64,000 bases of DNA from Curvibacter sp. PD_MW3 (lineage in GTDB: Bacteria; Pseudomonadota; Gammaproteobacteria; Burkholderiales; Burkholderiaceae_C): positions 1 to 64,000 of the forward strand of contig NSIV01000010.1 in the NCBI GenBank assembly GCA_002633085.1, given 5' to 3'. The notes beneath the pieces are model-generated. The model was not told where the DNA came from. It worked only from the letters and a program-made list of their open reading frames with translations, and ran no database searches. This document shows, piece after piece, positions 1-8,515 of this stretch. Each line of letters opens with the position of its first letter. Positions within the stretch are counted from its first letter, which is position 1. Both the position numbers and the translations under genes were made by a program.

Positions 1-58
1 GGAGTGCAGCAGTTTCCTGCCAATTGACCGTTTACACAAAAGTTTTTACACCCCCTCC
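1..58. mobile_element. Probable right end of an IS256-like insertion sequence (partial)
   Basis: The first 58 bases are AT-richer than what follows and do not encode the expected N-terminus of MshG, although MshG-like sequence starts immediately after them. A short reading frame ends at TGA 25-27, as a transposase C-terminus might. It is followed by GTTTACACAAAAG and TTTTTACACCCCC, which resembles the terminal inverted repeats of IS256/mutator-family elements (a GTGTAAA core read on the other strand). The transposase body would lie outside the window. This is inference from the end pattern and the abrupt start of gene homology; an assembly junction would look similar. Confidence 0.42.
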
Positions 59-1234
59 GTGGCCGACCAACTGCTGGCCATCAACATCACCCCGGTTCAT
101 ATCGAGGCGTCCGCTGGTGTGGCGAGTGGCGCGCACACCACGCATCGCTTTATTCAATCGCTGTGGCTGCGTCTGAGTGGCCAGGCCGTGACCAGTGAGG
201 ACGTAGAGCTTTTTTCGCGTCAGATGTATACCCTGGACAAGTCCGGTGTGCCGATACTGCGGGCCTTCTCCGGCCTGGAGGCTTCCGCCACCAAGCCTGC
301 CATGGAGGAGGTCCTGCGTGATGTGCGTGAAAACCTCAGCCAGGGGCGAGAGCTTTCAGGCTCACTGGCGCAGCACCCCAGCATCTTTGGCGCGTTCTAC
401 ATTGCCATGATCCGCGTGGGCGAGATGTCCGGCAAGCTGACGGAGGTGTATTTACGCCTTTCAGAGCACTTGGCGTTCGAGCGTGACGTGCGTGATCGCA
501 TTCGTCAAGCCTTGCGTTATCCCGCCTTCGTGCTGATTGCCATGTCGCTTGCTCTGGTGCTTCTGAATGTATTCGTGCTTCCTGTGTTTGCCAAGGTATT
601 TGCCGGCTTCAATGCCGAACTGCCGTTGCTGACACGTGTGCTGCTGGGCTTCTCTGGTTGGATGCAGCAGTGGTGGTTGGCCCTGATGGCAGCTGTCATC
701 GGCGCTGTGCTGGCTTGGCGTGCTTACCTGAAGACGCCGAATGGTAGCTATGCCTGGGACCGCCGCAAGCTGCGGTTGCCGATTGTCGGGAACATCATCC
801 TCAAGGCGACGCTGGCACGTTTTGCACGTAGTTTTGCCCTGTCCAGTCAAAGTGGCATGCCCTTGGTGCCAGCGCTGACCGTGGTTGCCAAGACAGTGGA
901 CAACGCCTATATTGGCAGCCGTATCGAGCAGATGCGCGACGGGATCGAGCGTGGCACCAGTATTGCCAATTGTGCTGCCAGTGTCGGCATTTTTACCCCG
1001 GTCGTCATGCAGATGATCACGGTGGGTGAAGAAACCGGGGAGCTGGATTCGATGCTGTTTGAAATCGCCGAAATGTACGAGCGCGAAGTGGATCACAGCA
1101 TCAAGGGGCTGTCGGCCGCCATCGAACCCATCTTGTTGGCAGTCATCTCTGCGTTGATGTTGGTGCTTGCGTTGGGCATCTTCATGCCTTTGTGGAACAT
1201 GGGACAGGCAGCTATGGGACGCGGCGGTGGCTGA
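59..1234 (+). pseudogene. mshG: MshG, inner-membrane platform protein of the MSHA pilus, N-terminally truncated
   Basis: This is a GspF/PilC-family platform protein (391 residues visible). Two T2SSF repeats are present, the first near residues 45-170 and the second near 245-370. Membrane segments lie near residues 155-180, 200-220 and 355-380, and RVGEMSGKL and TVGEETGELD are the matching halves of the duplication. MshG normally begins with about 35 residues of a small N-terminal domain. Here homology starts abruptly at VADQLLAINITP, and the upstream 58 bases look like an insertion-sequence end. The frame is open to the window edge and a GTG sits at 59, so a shortened product is conceivable. 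The stop is 1 base before the next ATG. Confidence 0.72.
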
Positions 1235-1235
1235 T

Positions 1236-1760
1236 ATGGGGGCGCGGTCCTTGCTCACGCATGCCCCGTTGAATCTGGGGCGTCATCTGATGATGGCCTG
1301 CATGGTTGCGGGCACGATGTCAGTGCTGGTGGTGAAGTCAGGGCAGCGCGACTTTAGTGATGTACAGGCCCAGGTTGAGGGGGCTGCGATCAAGACGAAT
1401 CTGGGTGGCTTGCGAACCGCTTTCGCGATCGATTATCTGGCGTATCAGGTGGCAGTTACTCAAAGTACCGGGCCGGCGCAAGCGATGACGGAACAGCAGA
1501 CCAACCCCTTTTTGTTACTGCATCGTATCCCTTCCAACTATGCCGGCGAAATGCAGGCCTCAGAAGTGACGAATTTGCCACCCGGCAGCTGGTTGTTTGA
1601 TTCGGCTTGCGCCTGCATTGCCTACCGTCCGTTGTATCCAGAATGGCTGAGTAGCCCAAGTGGTTCAAGCGTGCTCTGGTTTGATGTAGTAGGTGCACCG
1701 GGGCCCCTGCAACTGACCCCGCGGGAAGCCTATGTCTGGAAGGGCGAGGCATTGACTTGA
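1236..1760 (+). CDS. mshF: MshF-like MSHA biogenesis protein
   Basis: This 174-residue protein has one hydrophobic segment near residues 18-37 (LMMACMVAGTMSVLVV) followed by a periplasmic-type domain. It lies exactly where mshF sits, between mshG and the major pilin. The ATG at 1236 begins one base after the mshG stop, so translation is probably coupled; the longer frame upstream overlaps mshG and is unlikely. It has the N-terminal helix of a pilin-like protein but no clear Gly/Phe prepilin cleavage motif. The MshF call rests mainly on position and architecture, because this family is poorly conserved. Confidence 0.6.
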   Translation: MGARSLLTHAPLNLGRHLMMACMVAGTMSVLVVKSGQRDFSDVQAQVEGAAIKTNLGGLRTAFAIDYLAYQVAVTQSTGPAQAMTEQQTNPFLLLHRIPSNYAGEMQASEVTNLPPGSWLFDSACACIAYRPLYPEWLSSPSGSSVLWFDVVGAPGPLQLTPREAYVWKGEALT

Positions 1761-1836
1761 GCATGGATCGCTAGCAAGATGTGGCATCAAAAACACATAG
1801 TGTGAAGTGTTTGATGGCCGATTGAGAAGACGGCTT

Positions 1837-1905
1837 GCTATCAAAATTGAAGCTGTTACCATTTGTGGCAATAGCCCTACGTCAGTGGCTCTGAGTTGTC
1901 TGTTG
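1837..1905 (+). repeat. GCTATCAAA-type dispersed element (partial copy) upstream of mshA
   Basis: GCTATCAAAATTGAAGCTG at 1837-1855, followed by an AT-rich stretch ending near TGGCTCTGAG, resembles the AT-rich element found inside four genes of this window (27961-28030, 31554-31585, 34384-34450, and 61911-61970 plus 62331-62392). This copy is intergenic, in the 197-base leader between mshF and mshA, and is the least complete match. Confidence 0.4.
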
Positions 1906-1957
1906 GGTGCACGATTCGGAGCTAGTTGGTTTTGCTATTTTTCGAAAGGTTGGGAAT

Positions 1958-2326
1958 ATGAAACAAGAACGTGGTTTTACCTTGATTGAGCTGGTGATGG
2001 TGATCGTGATTCTCGGCATCTTGGCTGCCGTCGCGATCCCCCGTTTCGTCGATTTGCGCGGTGATGCGCAGGCGGCGGCTGTCCAAGGGGTTGCAGGTGC
2101 ACTGTCCTCTGCATCGGCCATCAACTATGCTGCAAAAAGCGCCAACAACACTAGCGCTGTCACTGTTGATGATTGCACGAAGGTTGGTGGACTGCTTCAA
2201 GGTGGTTCGTTGCCAACGGGGTATAGCATTACCTCGTCCGTTGTTGCTGCCACGGCTACGGTGGCATGCACAGTGACCGGGCCCAATGGCAATACAGCCA
2301 CCTTCACCGCCATCGGTACCAACTGA
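1958..2326 (+). CDS. mshA: MshA-type major prepilin
   Basis: This 122-residue type IV prepilin has a six-residue leader ending in Gly, cleaved before FTLIELVMVIVILGILAA; Glu at +5 of the mature helix is present. Two cysteines (DDC and VAC, about 30 residues apart) can form the C-terminal disulfide loop of pilins. An AAAGG Shine-Dalgarno at 1945-1949 sits about 8 bases before the ATG at 1958, which excludes the longer frame. It is the first of four prepilin genes in a row and has its own 197-base leader, which fits separate high-level expression of the major subunit. It could equally be named MshB, since the two are close paralogues. Confidence 0.82.
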   Translation: MKQERGFTLIELVMVIVILGILAAVAIPRFVDLRGDAQAAAVQGVAGALSSASAINYAAKSANNTSAVTVDDCTKVGGLLQGGSLPTGYSITSSVVAATATVACTVTGPNGNTATFTAIGTN

Positions 2327-2341
2327 GCGTTTGTCTGTGAC

Positions 2342-2821
2342 GTGTGCCGATCCTCTGTCGGGCGGATTTTCATAACGGTAAAACAGTGTGGCTTCACCAT
2401 GATCGAACTGATCATGGTGATCGTGCTGGTTGGGGTGTTGGCGGTCTTTGCGGCCCCCAGGTTATTCAATTCGACCGATTTCAATGCACGAGGGTTTCAT
2501 GACGAAACCCTCGCATTTTTGCGTTATGCGCAAAAGACGGCGATTGCCCAGCGGCATGTAGTTTGCATCACGTTCACGCTCACCAGCGCCACATTGAAAG
2601 TGGATAACGACGGCAGTGCCGGCTGCGAAGCCAATCTGGTCGGACCTCGGGGTGATTCACCTGGCACCATCACAGCCCAGAGTGGTGCCAGTTACAACAG
2701 CTTGCCGACGGCAATCAGCTTTGATGCCCTCGGGCAGCCGTCTGCCGCGCAGACCATTCAGGTTCAGGGGGTGGGGCGCAGCATCACGGTCGAGGCCAGC
2801 ACCGGATACGTCCATGAATGA
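2342..2821 (+). CDS. mshC: MshC-like minor prepilin
   Basis: This prepilin-like protein has the cleavage context CG/FTMIELIMVIVLVGVLAVF, followed by about 140 mature residues with a GspH-like pattern (DETLAFLRYAQKTAIAQ). The only standard start upstream of the cleavage site is GTG at 2342, giving a 17-residue leader. A GGGCGGA stretch at 2360-2366 would suit a start at ATT 2366 or ATA 2372, but these are non-canonical. The stop overlaps the next gene by 8 bases. Minor pilins of this class prime pilus assembly. The gene identity is good; the start is uncertain. Confidence 0.75.
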   Translation: MCRSSVGRIFITVKQCGFTMIELIMVIVLVGVLAVFAAPRLFNSTDFNARGFHDETLAFLRYAQKTAIAQRHVVCITFTLTSATLKVDNDGSAGCEANLVGPRGDSPGTITAQSGASYNSLPTAISFDALGQPSAAQTIQVQGVGRSITVEASTGYVHE

Positions 2822-3251
2822 GCGCATGCAACGCCATGCCGGATTCACGCTGATCGAACTGGTGATCTTCATCGTCATCGTGTCGGTTGGGGTAACGGGC
2901 ATCCTGCTGGTCATGAACACCGTGGTGGCATCGAGCGCCGACCCGATGGTGCGCAAGCAGGCACTGGCGCTGGCAGATTCCATCCTAGAGGAGATCCTGC
3001 AGAAGGAATATGCCGATCCAGACGGCACATCCGGCGAAACCACGCGCGCCACCTTTGACGATGTGGACGATTACAACGGCAAGAGCAACAGCACCTTCAC
3101 GGATTTGCCGTCTTCCTTGGCGTCCTACCTGATCACGATCGTGGTGGATGCCCCGGCACCTCTGAACGGCGTCACCACCAAGCGAGTCCGGGTGACGGTG
3201 AGCCACGGCAAGGAAAGCATCACGCTGACCGGGTACCGGGGGAGCTACTAG
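2814..3251 (+). CDS. mshD: MshD-like minor prepilin
   Basis: The protein has 145 residues, starting at ATG 2814 within the end of mshC. The ten-residue leader (MNERMQRHAG) is followed by FTLIELVIFIVIVSVGVTG, which has the invariant Glu5 and the long hydrophobic assembly helix. The rest resembles the MshD/PilV group, including KQALALADSILEEILQKEY just after the helix. It is expected to be processed by the prepilin peptidase, which is not encoded in this window, and to join the minor-pilin tip complex. The next gene begins two bases after its stop. Confidence 0.78.
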   Translation: MNERMQRHAGFTLIELVIFIVIVSVGVTGILLVMNTVVASSADPMVRKQALALADSILEEILQKEYADPDGTSGETTRATFDDVDDYNGKSNSTFTDLPSSLASYLITIVVDAPAPLNGVTTKRVRVTVSHGKESITLTGYRGSY

Positions 3252-3253
3252 CC

Positions 3254-4126
3254 ATGGGTAACGCCAAACCGGTCAGCGAGCGCGGCTTTACCCTAGTCGA
3301 GATGGTGATGGTGCTCACCATCATCGGCATCATCAGCGCCATTGTGGCCGTGTTCATCAAGGCACCGGTCGATGCCTATTTCGACTCGGCGCGCCGCGCA
3401 GCCCTGACGGACATGGCAGACACGGCTGTGCGCCGCATGGCGCGCGACCTGCGCCGAGCCTTGCCCAACAGCGTGCGCAACCCCAACAATCAGTGCATTG
3501 AATTCATCCCCACGAAAACAGGCGGGCGCTACCGTGCCGGGGCCGACAGCAGCGGCGGGGGAAATCCGTTGGATTTTTCTGCCGCCGATACCGGCTTCAA
3601 CATGCTGGGTCTCAACAGCGCGTTGCCAGCCAACCAGCAAATTGCGGTTAATGATGTGATCGCTGTTTACAACCTAGGCATTCCTGGCTCGGATGCTTAT
3701 GTCAGCACAGGCAGCACCATCAACACGTCAGCCGTGACCAGCGTGGTCAACGGCACCGGTACGTTGGGGAATGAAACTTATATCGGCATCACGTCCCGCC
3801 AGTTCCCGCTGCCTTCTGGCAGCCATCGTTTTCACGTCGTGCCGGGTAATGAGAAGATCGTTTCATTTCTGTGCTCGGGCGGCACGCTCTGGCGCAAGGC
3901 CAACTACACCTACCCCACCTCGATTGCGGACGCCACGACGTGCTCCACCTCTGTGGCCGGCGGCGGTACGATTGCCATGCTGGCGAAGAATGCCACCTGC
4001 ACTTTTGTCTACAACGGCTCCGATTTGCAGCGCAACGGGTTGGTGCAGATGACGCTTTCACTGACCGATGCCAGTGGCGAGACTGTCAGTCTGTATCACG
4101 AAGTTCATGTGGACAATTCGCCATGA
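3254..4126 (+). CDS. mshO: MshO-like minor prepilin
   Basis: This 290-residue prepilin is the largest of the four. An eleven-residue leader ends ERG/FTLVEMVMVLTIIGIISAI, and it is followed by the helix DMADTAVRRMARDLRRALPNSVR typical of MshO/PilW/GspJ-type minor pilins. The C-terminal half is beta-rich with several cysteines (LCSGGTLW, TTCSTSV, ATCTF). It starts two bases after mshD, and its stop overlaps the ATG of mshP (ATGA at 4123-4126). It probably sits in the tip initiation complex with MshC, MshD and MshP. Confidence 0.8.
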   Translation: MGNAKPVSERGFTLVEMVMVLTIIGIISAIVAVFIKAPVDAYFDSARRAALTDMADTAVRRMARDLRRALPNSVRNPNNQCIEFIPTKTGGRYRAGADSSGGGNPLDFSAADTGFNMLGLNSALPANQQIAVNDVIAVYNLGIPGSDAYVSTGSTINTSAVTSVVNGTGTLGNETYIGITSRQFPLPSGSHRFHVVPGNEKIVSFLCSGGTLWRKANYTYPTSIADATTCSTSVAGGGTIAMLAKNATCTFVYNGSDLQRNGLVQMTLSLTDASGETVSLYHEVHVDNSP

Positions 4127-4530
4127 AAAAGCACCCATCCAAAGAGCGAGGTGTCGCCGTGATCTCGGCGATTTTTCTGCTGGTGGTGTTGGCGGCCCTG
4201 GGGGCGTTCATGATCACGTTTTCGAACACCCAGCAGCTGACCTCGGCGCAAGACGTGCGCGGCACGCAGGCCTACTGGGCTGCGCGCGCTGGCCTGGACT
4301 GGGCGATCCCGCAGGTCATCGCCAACAACAGCTGTCCTAGCGCTACGCCGACTTTTGTGGTGAACAATTTTGAGGTGCAGACCAGTTGCAGCACGTCCAG
4401 TTTCAATGAGGGAGTGACGTTGAACCTGATCAAGATCACCGCGCTGGCTTGTCAGCCCGGGCCTTGTAGTGCCGGGGTTGGCAGTCTCGCCTATGTGGAG
4501 CGCAGTCTGTCTGTGACGCTGGAAAAATGA
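4123..4530 (+). CDS. mshP: MshP-like pilus assembly protein (PilX/GspK-like)
   Basis: The protein has 135 residues; the ATG at 4123 overlaps the mshO stop. The N-terminus MKKHPSKERG/VAVISAIFLLVVLAALGAF is a class III-like leader in which Val replaces Phe at +1 and the +5 Glu is absent, as is usual for the MshP/PilX/GspK position. ARAGLDWAIPQV downstream is the conserved helix of these proteins. The stop overlaps the mshQ start (ATGA at 4527-4530). The absence of Glu5 suggests that it caps the pilus tip rather than being a repeated subunit. Confidence 0.76.
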   Translation: MKKHPSKERGVAVISAIFLLVVLAALGAFMITFSNTQQLTSAQDVRGTQAYWAARAGLDWAIPQVIANNSCPSATPTFVVNNFEVQTSCSTSSFNEGVTLNLIKITALACQPGPCSAGVGSLAYVERSLSVTLEK

Positions 4531-7500
4531 ACTGGAGCTACCTCGTTCTACGTCACTGCCTGTGCCGCAGGCCGGGGCGTGCTGCGTGGCGTGGCAGGGC
4601 CCGCCAGGTCATGTCGGGCTTGCTGGCGCTGGCACTGGCCTGGGCGCCCATGTCGGCCCATGCGGCGCGCACCATCAATTCGGCGACCCTCAACGGCACC
4701 TCCAGCGTGACGGTGACACCCGGTACCAGCATCACTGCGGTGCTCAATGTGACGACCGATGGCAGTGGCGCGGCCTCCAGGTGGTATTCAACCGGCTGGT
4801 ACATCGGCACCTCGCCGCCCGGTAGTGTGACCTGTGTCGACCACACCAACTATTCAGGTGCGGGTACCTACAGCGAGACTTTTTCCGTCACAGCACCTGC
4901 GACGACGGGGACCTACAACGCCTATTTCATTGCCTACAACGACGACGGCTGCAGTAGCGGCGCCAGTGCAACGTACGCCATGAGTGGTGCGGTGGTGGTG
5001 ATCAGCGGACCGTCCCCGCCGACGGCCACCACGGGTGCCGCCACCAGTGTGACGGCCTGGACGGCGACGCTCAACGGCACGGTCAGCAGCAATGCCGCCA
5101 CCACCACGGTCAGCTTCCAATACGGGTTGACCACCGCCTATGGCGAAACCATCGCGGCCAGCCAGAGCCCGTTGGCGGCCGGGGCGACCGGGGCGGCAGT
5201 TTCGGCCGCACTCGAAAGCCTGAACTGCAACACCACCTTCTATTACCGGGTGGCGGCGACCAACAGCCAGGGCACCACCTATGGCAGTGGCGGTTCGTTT
5301 ACCACCGGTGCGTGTGCTGCACCTTACCCGGCCACCGCCTGCGCGGCCACGCGATTTGGCGAAGACCTGACGTGCAGTGCAGCCGATATCGGCGTCAGCA
5401 GCATCGCCTTGGCACCGGGGTCGATTTCGTCCTGCGTCAGCGGCAACAGTGTGACCGTGGATCTGGATGTCACGATCAGTTTCGCTTCACCCGATCGCTA
5501 TGACGTCGGTATCTTCGTTGCCAACGACGGCAAGTTGCCCACCCTGCTGCCAGCCAGTGGTGGGGCGTCCAGTTGCTCGGTCGCGGTGCTGCCGACCACC
5601 TCACCCTTTCTGGATCTGGATGGCGTGCCCCAGGGGACGACGGACACCTGCGGCGATGGCAACAGCAGCATCAACGGCGGCACCGGCAGTGGCGTGCGAC
5701 GCATGACCGGCGTGACCCTGCCGTGCTACGCCAGCGCTGCAAGCGGAGGCCAGCTGTACGTGCCCTACACGCTGAGCTGGGACAGCCAGCGCAGCCCGAT
5801 TGGCAGTCTGTGCACCTCCAATCTGTATCCGGTGCCCAAGGGCAAGAGCAAGTGCAATGTGCCGTCGAGCACGGTGGCGGTGGGCGTGGTGGTGTTGCCG
5901 GCGATCAGTAAGACCGATGGCCGCAGCACGATCGCCCCGGGTGCCAACACCACCTATACCGTGGTCATCAACAACAATTCCGGCGGCACGCTGCAGAACA
6001 TGGTGTTCAAGGACCCCGCCGTGGCCAATCTGACCGTGAACAGTGTCAGCTGCTCGACCGCGAATGGCGCCGTCTGTCCTTCGGCCACGGTGTTGGCCCT
6101 GCAAGGCAGCGGCGTGTCGATTCCCTCGGCCAATCTGCCCAACAACAGCAGCCTGATCTTCACGCTGGATGCCACGGTGTCCGGCAGCGCCGCGTTGGGC
6201 AGTCATCTGATCAACACGGCCAGTGTGTCGATTGGCACAGCCACGGCGTTGGCCAGTGATGACAACCTGATTGCCCTGACGCCGGCCGTCGTCAAGTCCT
6301 TCGTACCCAGCTCCATCACCGCTGGGGCATCTTCCGTCTTGACCCTGACCTTGAGCAACCCCACGACGTCCGCCGTGAGCAGCGTGGCGTTGACCGATAC
6401 CTACCCGGCGGGGCTGCTCAATACCGCCAGCGCCAGCCCTGTCAGTACCTGCGGCGGTACGGTCACCGCCGTCGACAACGGCAATTCACTCTCCTTGAGC
6501 GGCGGAACGATTCCCGCCTCCAGCAGCTGCACGGTCACGGTCAATGTCACCGCGGCCAGCAGCGGCAGTTACCTCAACAGCACCGGCATCATCTCCACCA
6601 GTGCTGGTGACATCGGCACTGCTTCGGGTCTGCTGGTCGTCAATGCGCCGGTGTTCGGCGGCTTCAATGCCTGTGACACGGCCGCCGCGCCAAACGCGAC
6701 TTGTACCAGCAGCACAACGGTGACCAATAGCCGCATCACGACCAAGATTGCCGGCACCTCGTTCAATCTCGACCTGGTGGCCCTGCGCTCGGATGGCAGC
6801 CGCAGCACCAGTTACAACAACACGGTCCAGGTGCAGTTGCTCGATGCCAGCGACAACAGTGCAGCGCTGGATGCCAACAACTGCCGCAGCAGCTGGACCG
6901 TGGTTGCCACCTTGAGCCCCAATCCGTCTTTTGCGCCGGCCAACAACGGGTTGATCACCGTCGGCCCCTTCGCGGTGGCGCAAGCCTACCGCGATGTCAG
7001 GGTGCGCGTGAGCAATGTGGGCGGCTCGACAGCTATCGGCTGCTCCACGGACAACTTTGCCATCCGGCCCAGTGATTTCCTGGTGGTGCCAACCGATGCC
7101 GACATGGTGACAGCGGGCACGGCCCGTTCCCTGACGAATGTAGGGGCCACGGGCGGCGTCTTTCACAAGGCTGGCCAGGTGTTCACGGTGACATTGACTG
7201 CCAGGAATTCGGCCGGCGGCGCCACCACCAGCTACAGCGGGACGGTCATCCCGGTCGTGGCGGCCTGCGCCGGGACGGCTTGTCCAGCGACACTGGGCTC
7301 ATTTGTTCTCGGGGGGAGCGGCTTTGCCTCGGGTGTGCTGGTGTCGAACGCTTCGACCTACAGCGAAGTGGGCTCCTTCAACCTGACGATGCAGGACCAG
7401 GATTTCGCGGCCGTGGATGCGCCCGACACGGCGGCCAGTTGTGTCGGGCGCTATGTTTGCGGAACCGGCGCCGTCGGCCGCTTCATCCCTGATCGCCTGA

Positions 7501-8381
7501 CGATATCAAGCCCCGTCCTGACCGCCGCCTGCACGGTGTCTTCGCCATTCACCTATTTCGGCCAAGATGGTTTTGTCACGGCCTTCACGCTGACTGCCCA
7601 GAATGCCTCCGGCGCGACCACAATCAACTACACCGGAACGCTGGCGAAATTCAGCCTGAGCAGCTACGCCGCCTATGGCTTCAGTGCCGCGACGTTGCCC
7701 GCGGGCAGCAGCCTGGCGGGGAGTGCCACGGCACCGACCGGAACCTGGGTCAACGGTGTTGCCAGCGTGTCGGCCAAGCATCTCATCACCCGCACCGCAC
7801 TGCCCGCGGCGGAAACCCAGGTAACGGTCAGTGCGGCACCGGCCGATGGCGAGGTGCCAGCCGGTACGGCGGTTACCGTGGGGGCGGCGACGACGCTACG
7901 TTATGGGCGCTTGCGCCTGTTCAACGCCTACGGCTCTGAGCGCCTCGCCCTGCCCATGGTGTGGGAGACGCAGTACTGGAACGGCCAGAGTTTCGTGCGC
8001 AACACGGCAGACAGTTGCACCGCGCTGGCGGCGGCCAACGTGGCCTTGAGCAACTACCAGAGCCCCCCCAAGGCGGTGGCACCGCTGCTGAGCGCCAGCA
8101 ATCTGAGTTCGGTCACGGTGGGGGCGATCAGCGCCGGTCAGGGCACCATCACACTGGCGCCCACGGCCTATGCCACCGGCAGTGTCGATCTGGTGGCCAA
8201 CCTGGGCAGTACAGGCAGCCCCAGCAACTGTGCCGGTCTGTCCAATGGCTCATCCAGCTCGGCGGGGCTTGCCTATTTGAGCGGCCAGTGGTGCGGGACC
8301 GCCAACGACCGTAATCCGACCGCGCGTGCCAGTTTCGGCATTTTCAAGTCTCCGCTGATCTATCGACGTGAGAACTATTGA
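4527..8381 (+). CDS. mshQ: MshQ-like giant secreted/tip protein with DUF6701 C-terminus
   Basis: This is a 1284-residue exported protein. A long N-terminus with basic residues precedes a hydrophobic segment and a signal-peptidase-like site, APMSAHA/ARTINS, near residue 46. After that come an Ig-like region (about 47-160), a fibronectin-like repeat (about 162-262), a cysteine-bearing region (about 275-450), two DUF11-like repeats starting near VLPAISKTDG and PAVVKSFVPS, and a large C-terminal DUF6701 region from about residue 710 ending FGIFKSPLIYRRENY. MshQ genes sit last in the prepilin block, as here. It is probably a surface or tip adhesin; the ligand is unknown. The composition is Thr/Ser/Ala/Gly-rich and low in Lys. 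Confidence 0.78.
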   Translation: MNWSYLVLRHCLCRRPGRAAWRGRARQVMSGLLALALAWAPMSAHAARTINSATLNGTSSVTVTPGTSITAVLNVTTDGSGAASRWYSTGWYIGTSPPGSVTCVDHTNYSGAGTYSETFSVTAPATTGTYNAYFIAYNDDGCSSGASATYAMSGAVVVISGPSPPTATTGAATSVTAWTATLNGTVSSNAATTTVSFQYGLTTAYGETIAASQSPLAAGATGAAVSAALESLNCNTTFYYRVAATNSQGTTYGSGGSFTTGACAAPYPATACAATRFGEDLTCSAADIGVSSIALAPGSISSCVSGNSVTVDLDVTISFASPDRYDVGIFVANDGKLPTLLPASGGASSCSVAVLPTTSPFLDLDGVPQGTTDTCGDGNSSINGGTGSGVRRMTGVTLPCYASAASGGQLYVPYTLSWDSQRSPIGSLCTSNLYPVPKGKSKCNVPSSTVAVGVVVLPAISKTDGRSTIAPGANTTYTVVINNNSGGTLQNMVFKDPAVANLTVNSVSCSTANGAVCPSATVLALQGSGVSIPSANLPNNSSLIFTLDATVSGSAALGSHLINTASVSIGTATALASDDNLIALTPAVVKSFVPSSITAGASSVLTLTLSNPTTSAVSSVALTDTYPAGLLNTASASPVSTCGGTVTAVDNGNSLSLSGGTIPASSSCTVTVNVTAASSGSYLNSTGIISTSAGDIGTASGLLVVNAPVFGGFNACDTAAAPNATCTSSTTVTNSRITTKIAGTSFNLDLVALRSDGSRSTSYNNTVQVQLLDASDNSAALDANNCRSSWTVVATLSPNPSFAPANNGLITVGPFAVAQAYRDVRVRVSNVGGSTAIGCSTDNFAIRPSDFLVVPTDADMVTAGTARSLTNVGATGGVFHKAGQVFTVTLTARNSAGGATTSYSGTVIPVVAACAGTACPATLGSFVLGGSGFASGVLVSNASTYSEVGSFNLTMQDQDFAAVDAPDTAASCVGRYVCGTGAVGRFIPDRLTISSPVLTAACTVSSPFTYFGQDGFVTAFTLTAQNASGATTINYTGTLAKFSLSSYAAYGFSAATLPAGSSLAGSATAPTGTWVNGVASVSAKHLITRTALPAAETQVTVSAAPADGEVPAGTAVTVGAATTLRYGRLRLFNAYGSERLALPMVWETQYWNGQSFVRNTADSCTALAAANVALSNYQSPPKAVAPLLSASNLSSVTVGAISAGQGTITLAPTAYATGSVDLVANLGSTGSPSNCAGLSNGSSSSAGLAYLSGQWCGTANDRNPTARASFGIFKSPLIYRRENY

Positions 8382-8515
8382 TCGGAAATGATGACATCTT
8401 CGGGGACAATGGAAATGCGACGCGGGGGCGGGAAAGCCTGCATGGCGTTGTGGTTGGGGGCCCCTGAAAATCAAGGCGTCGTTTTGATGAAACTTCAAGT
8501 GAGCATGGATTGTTG

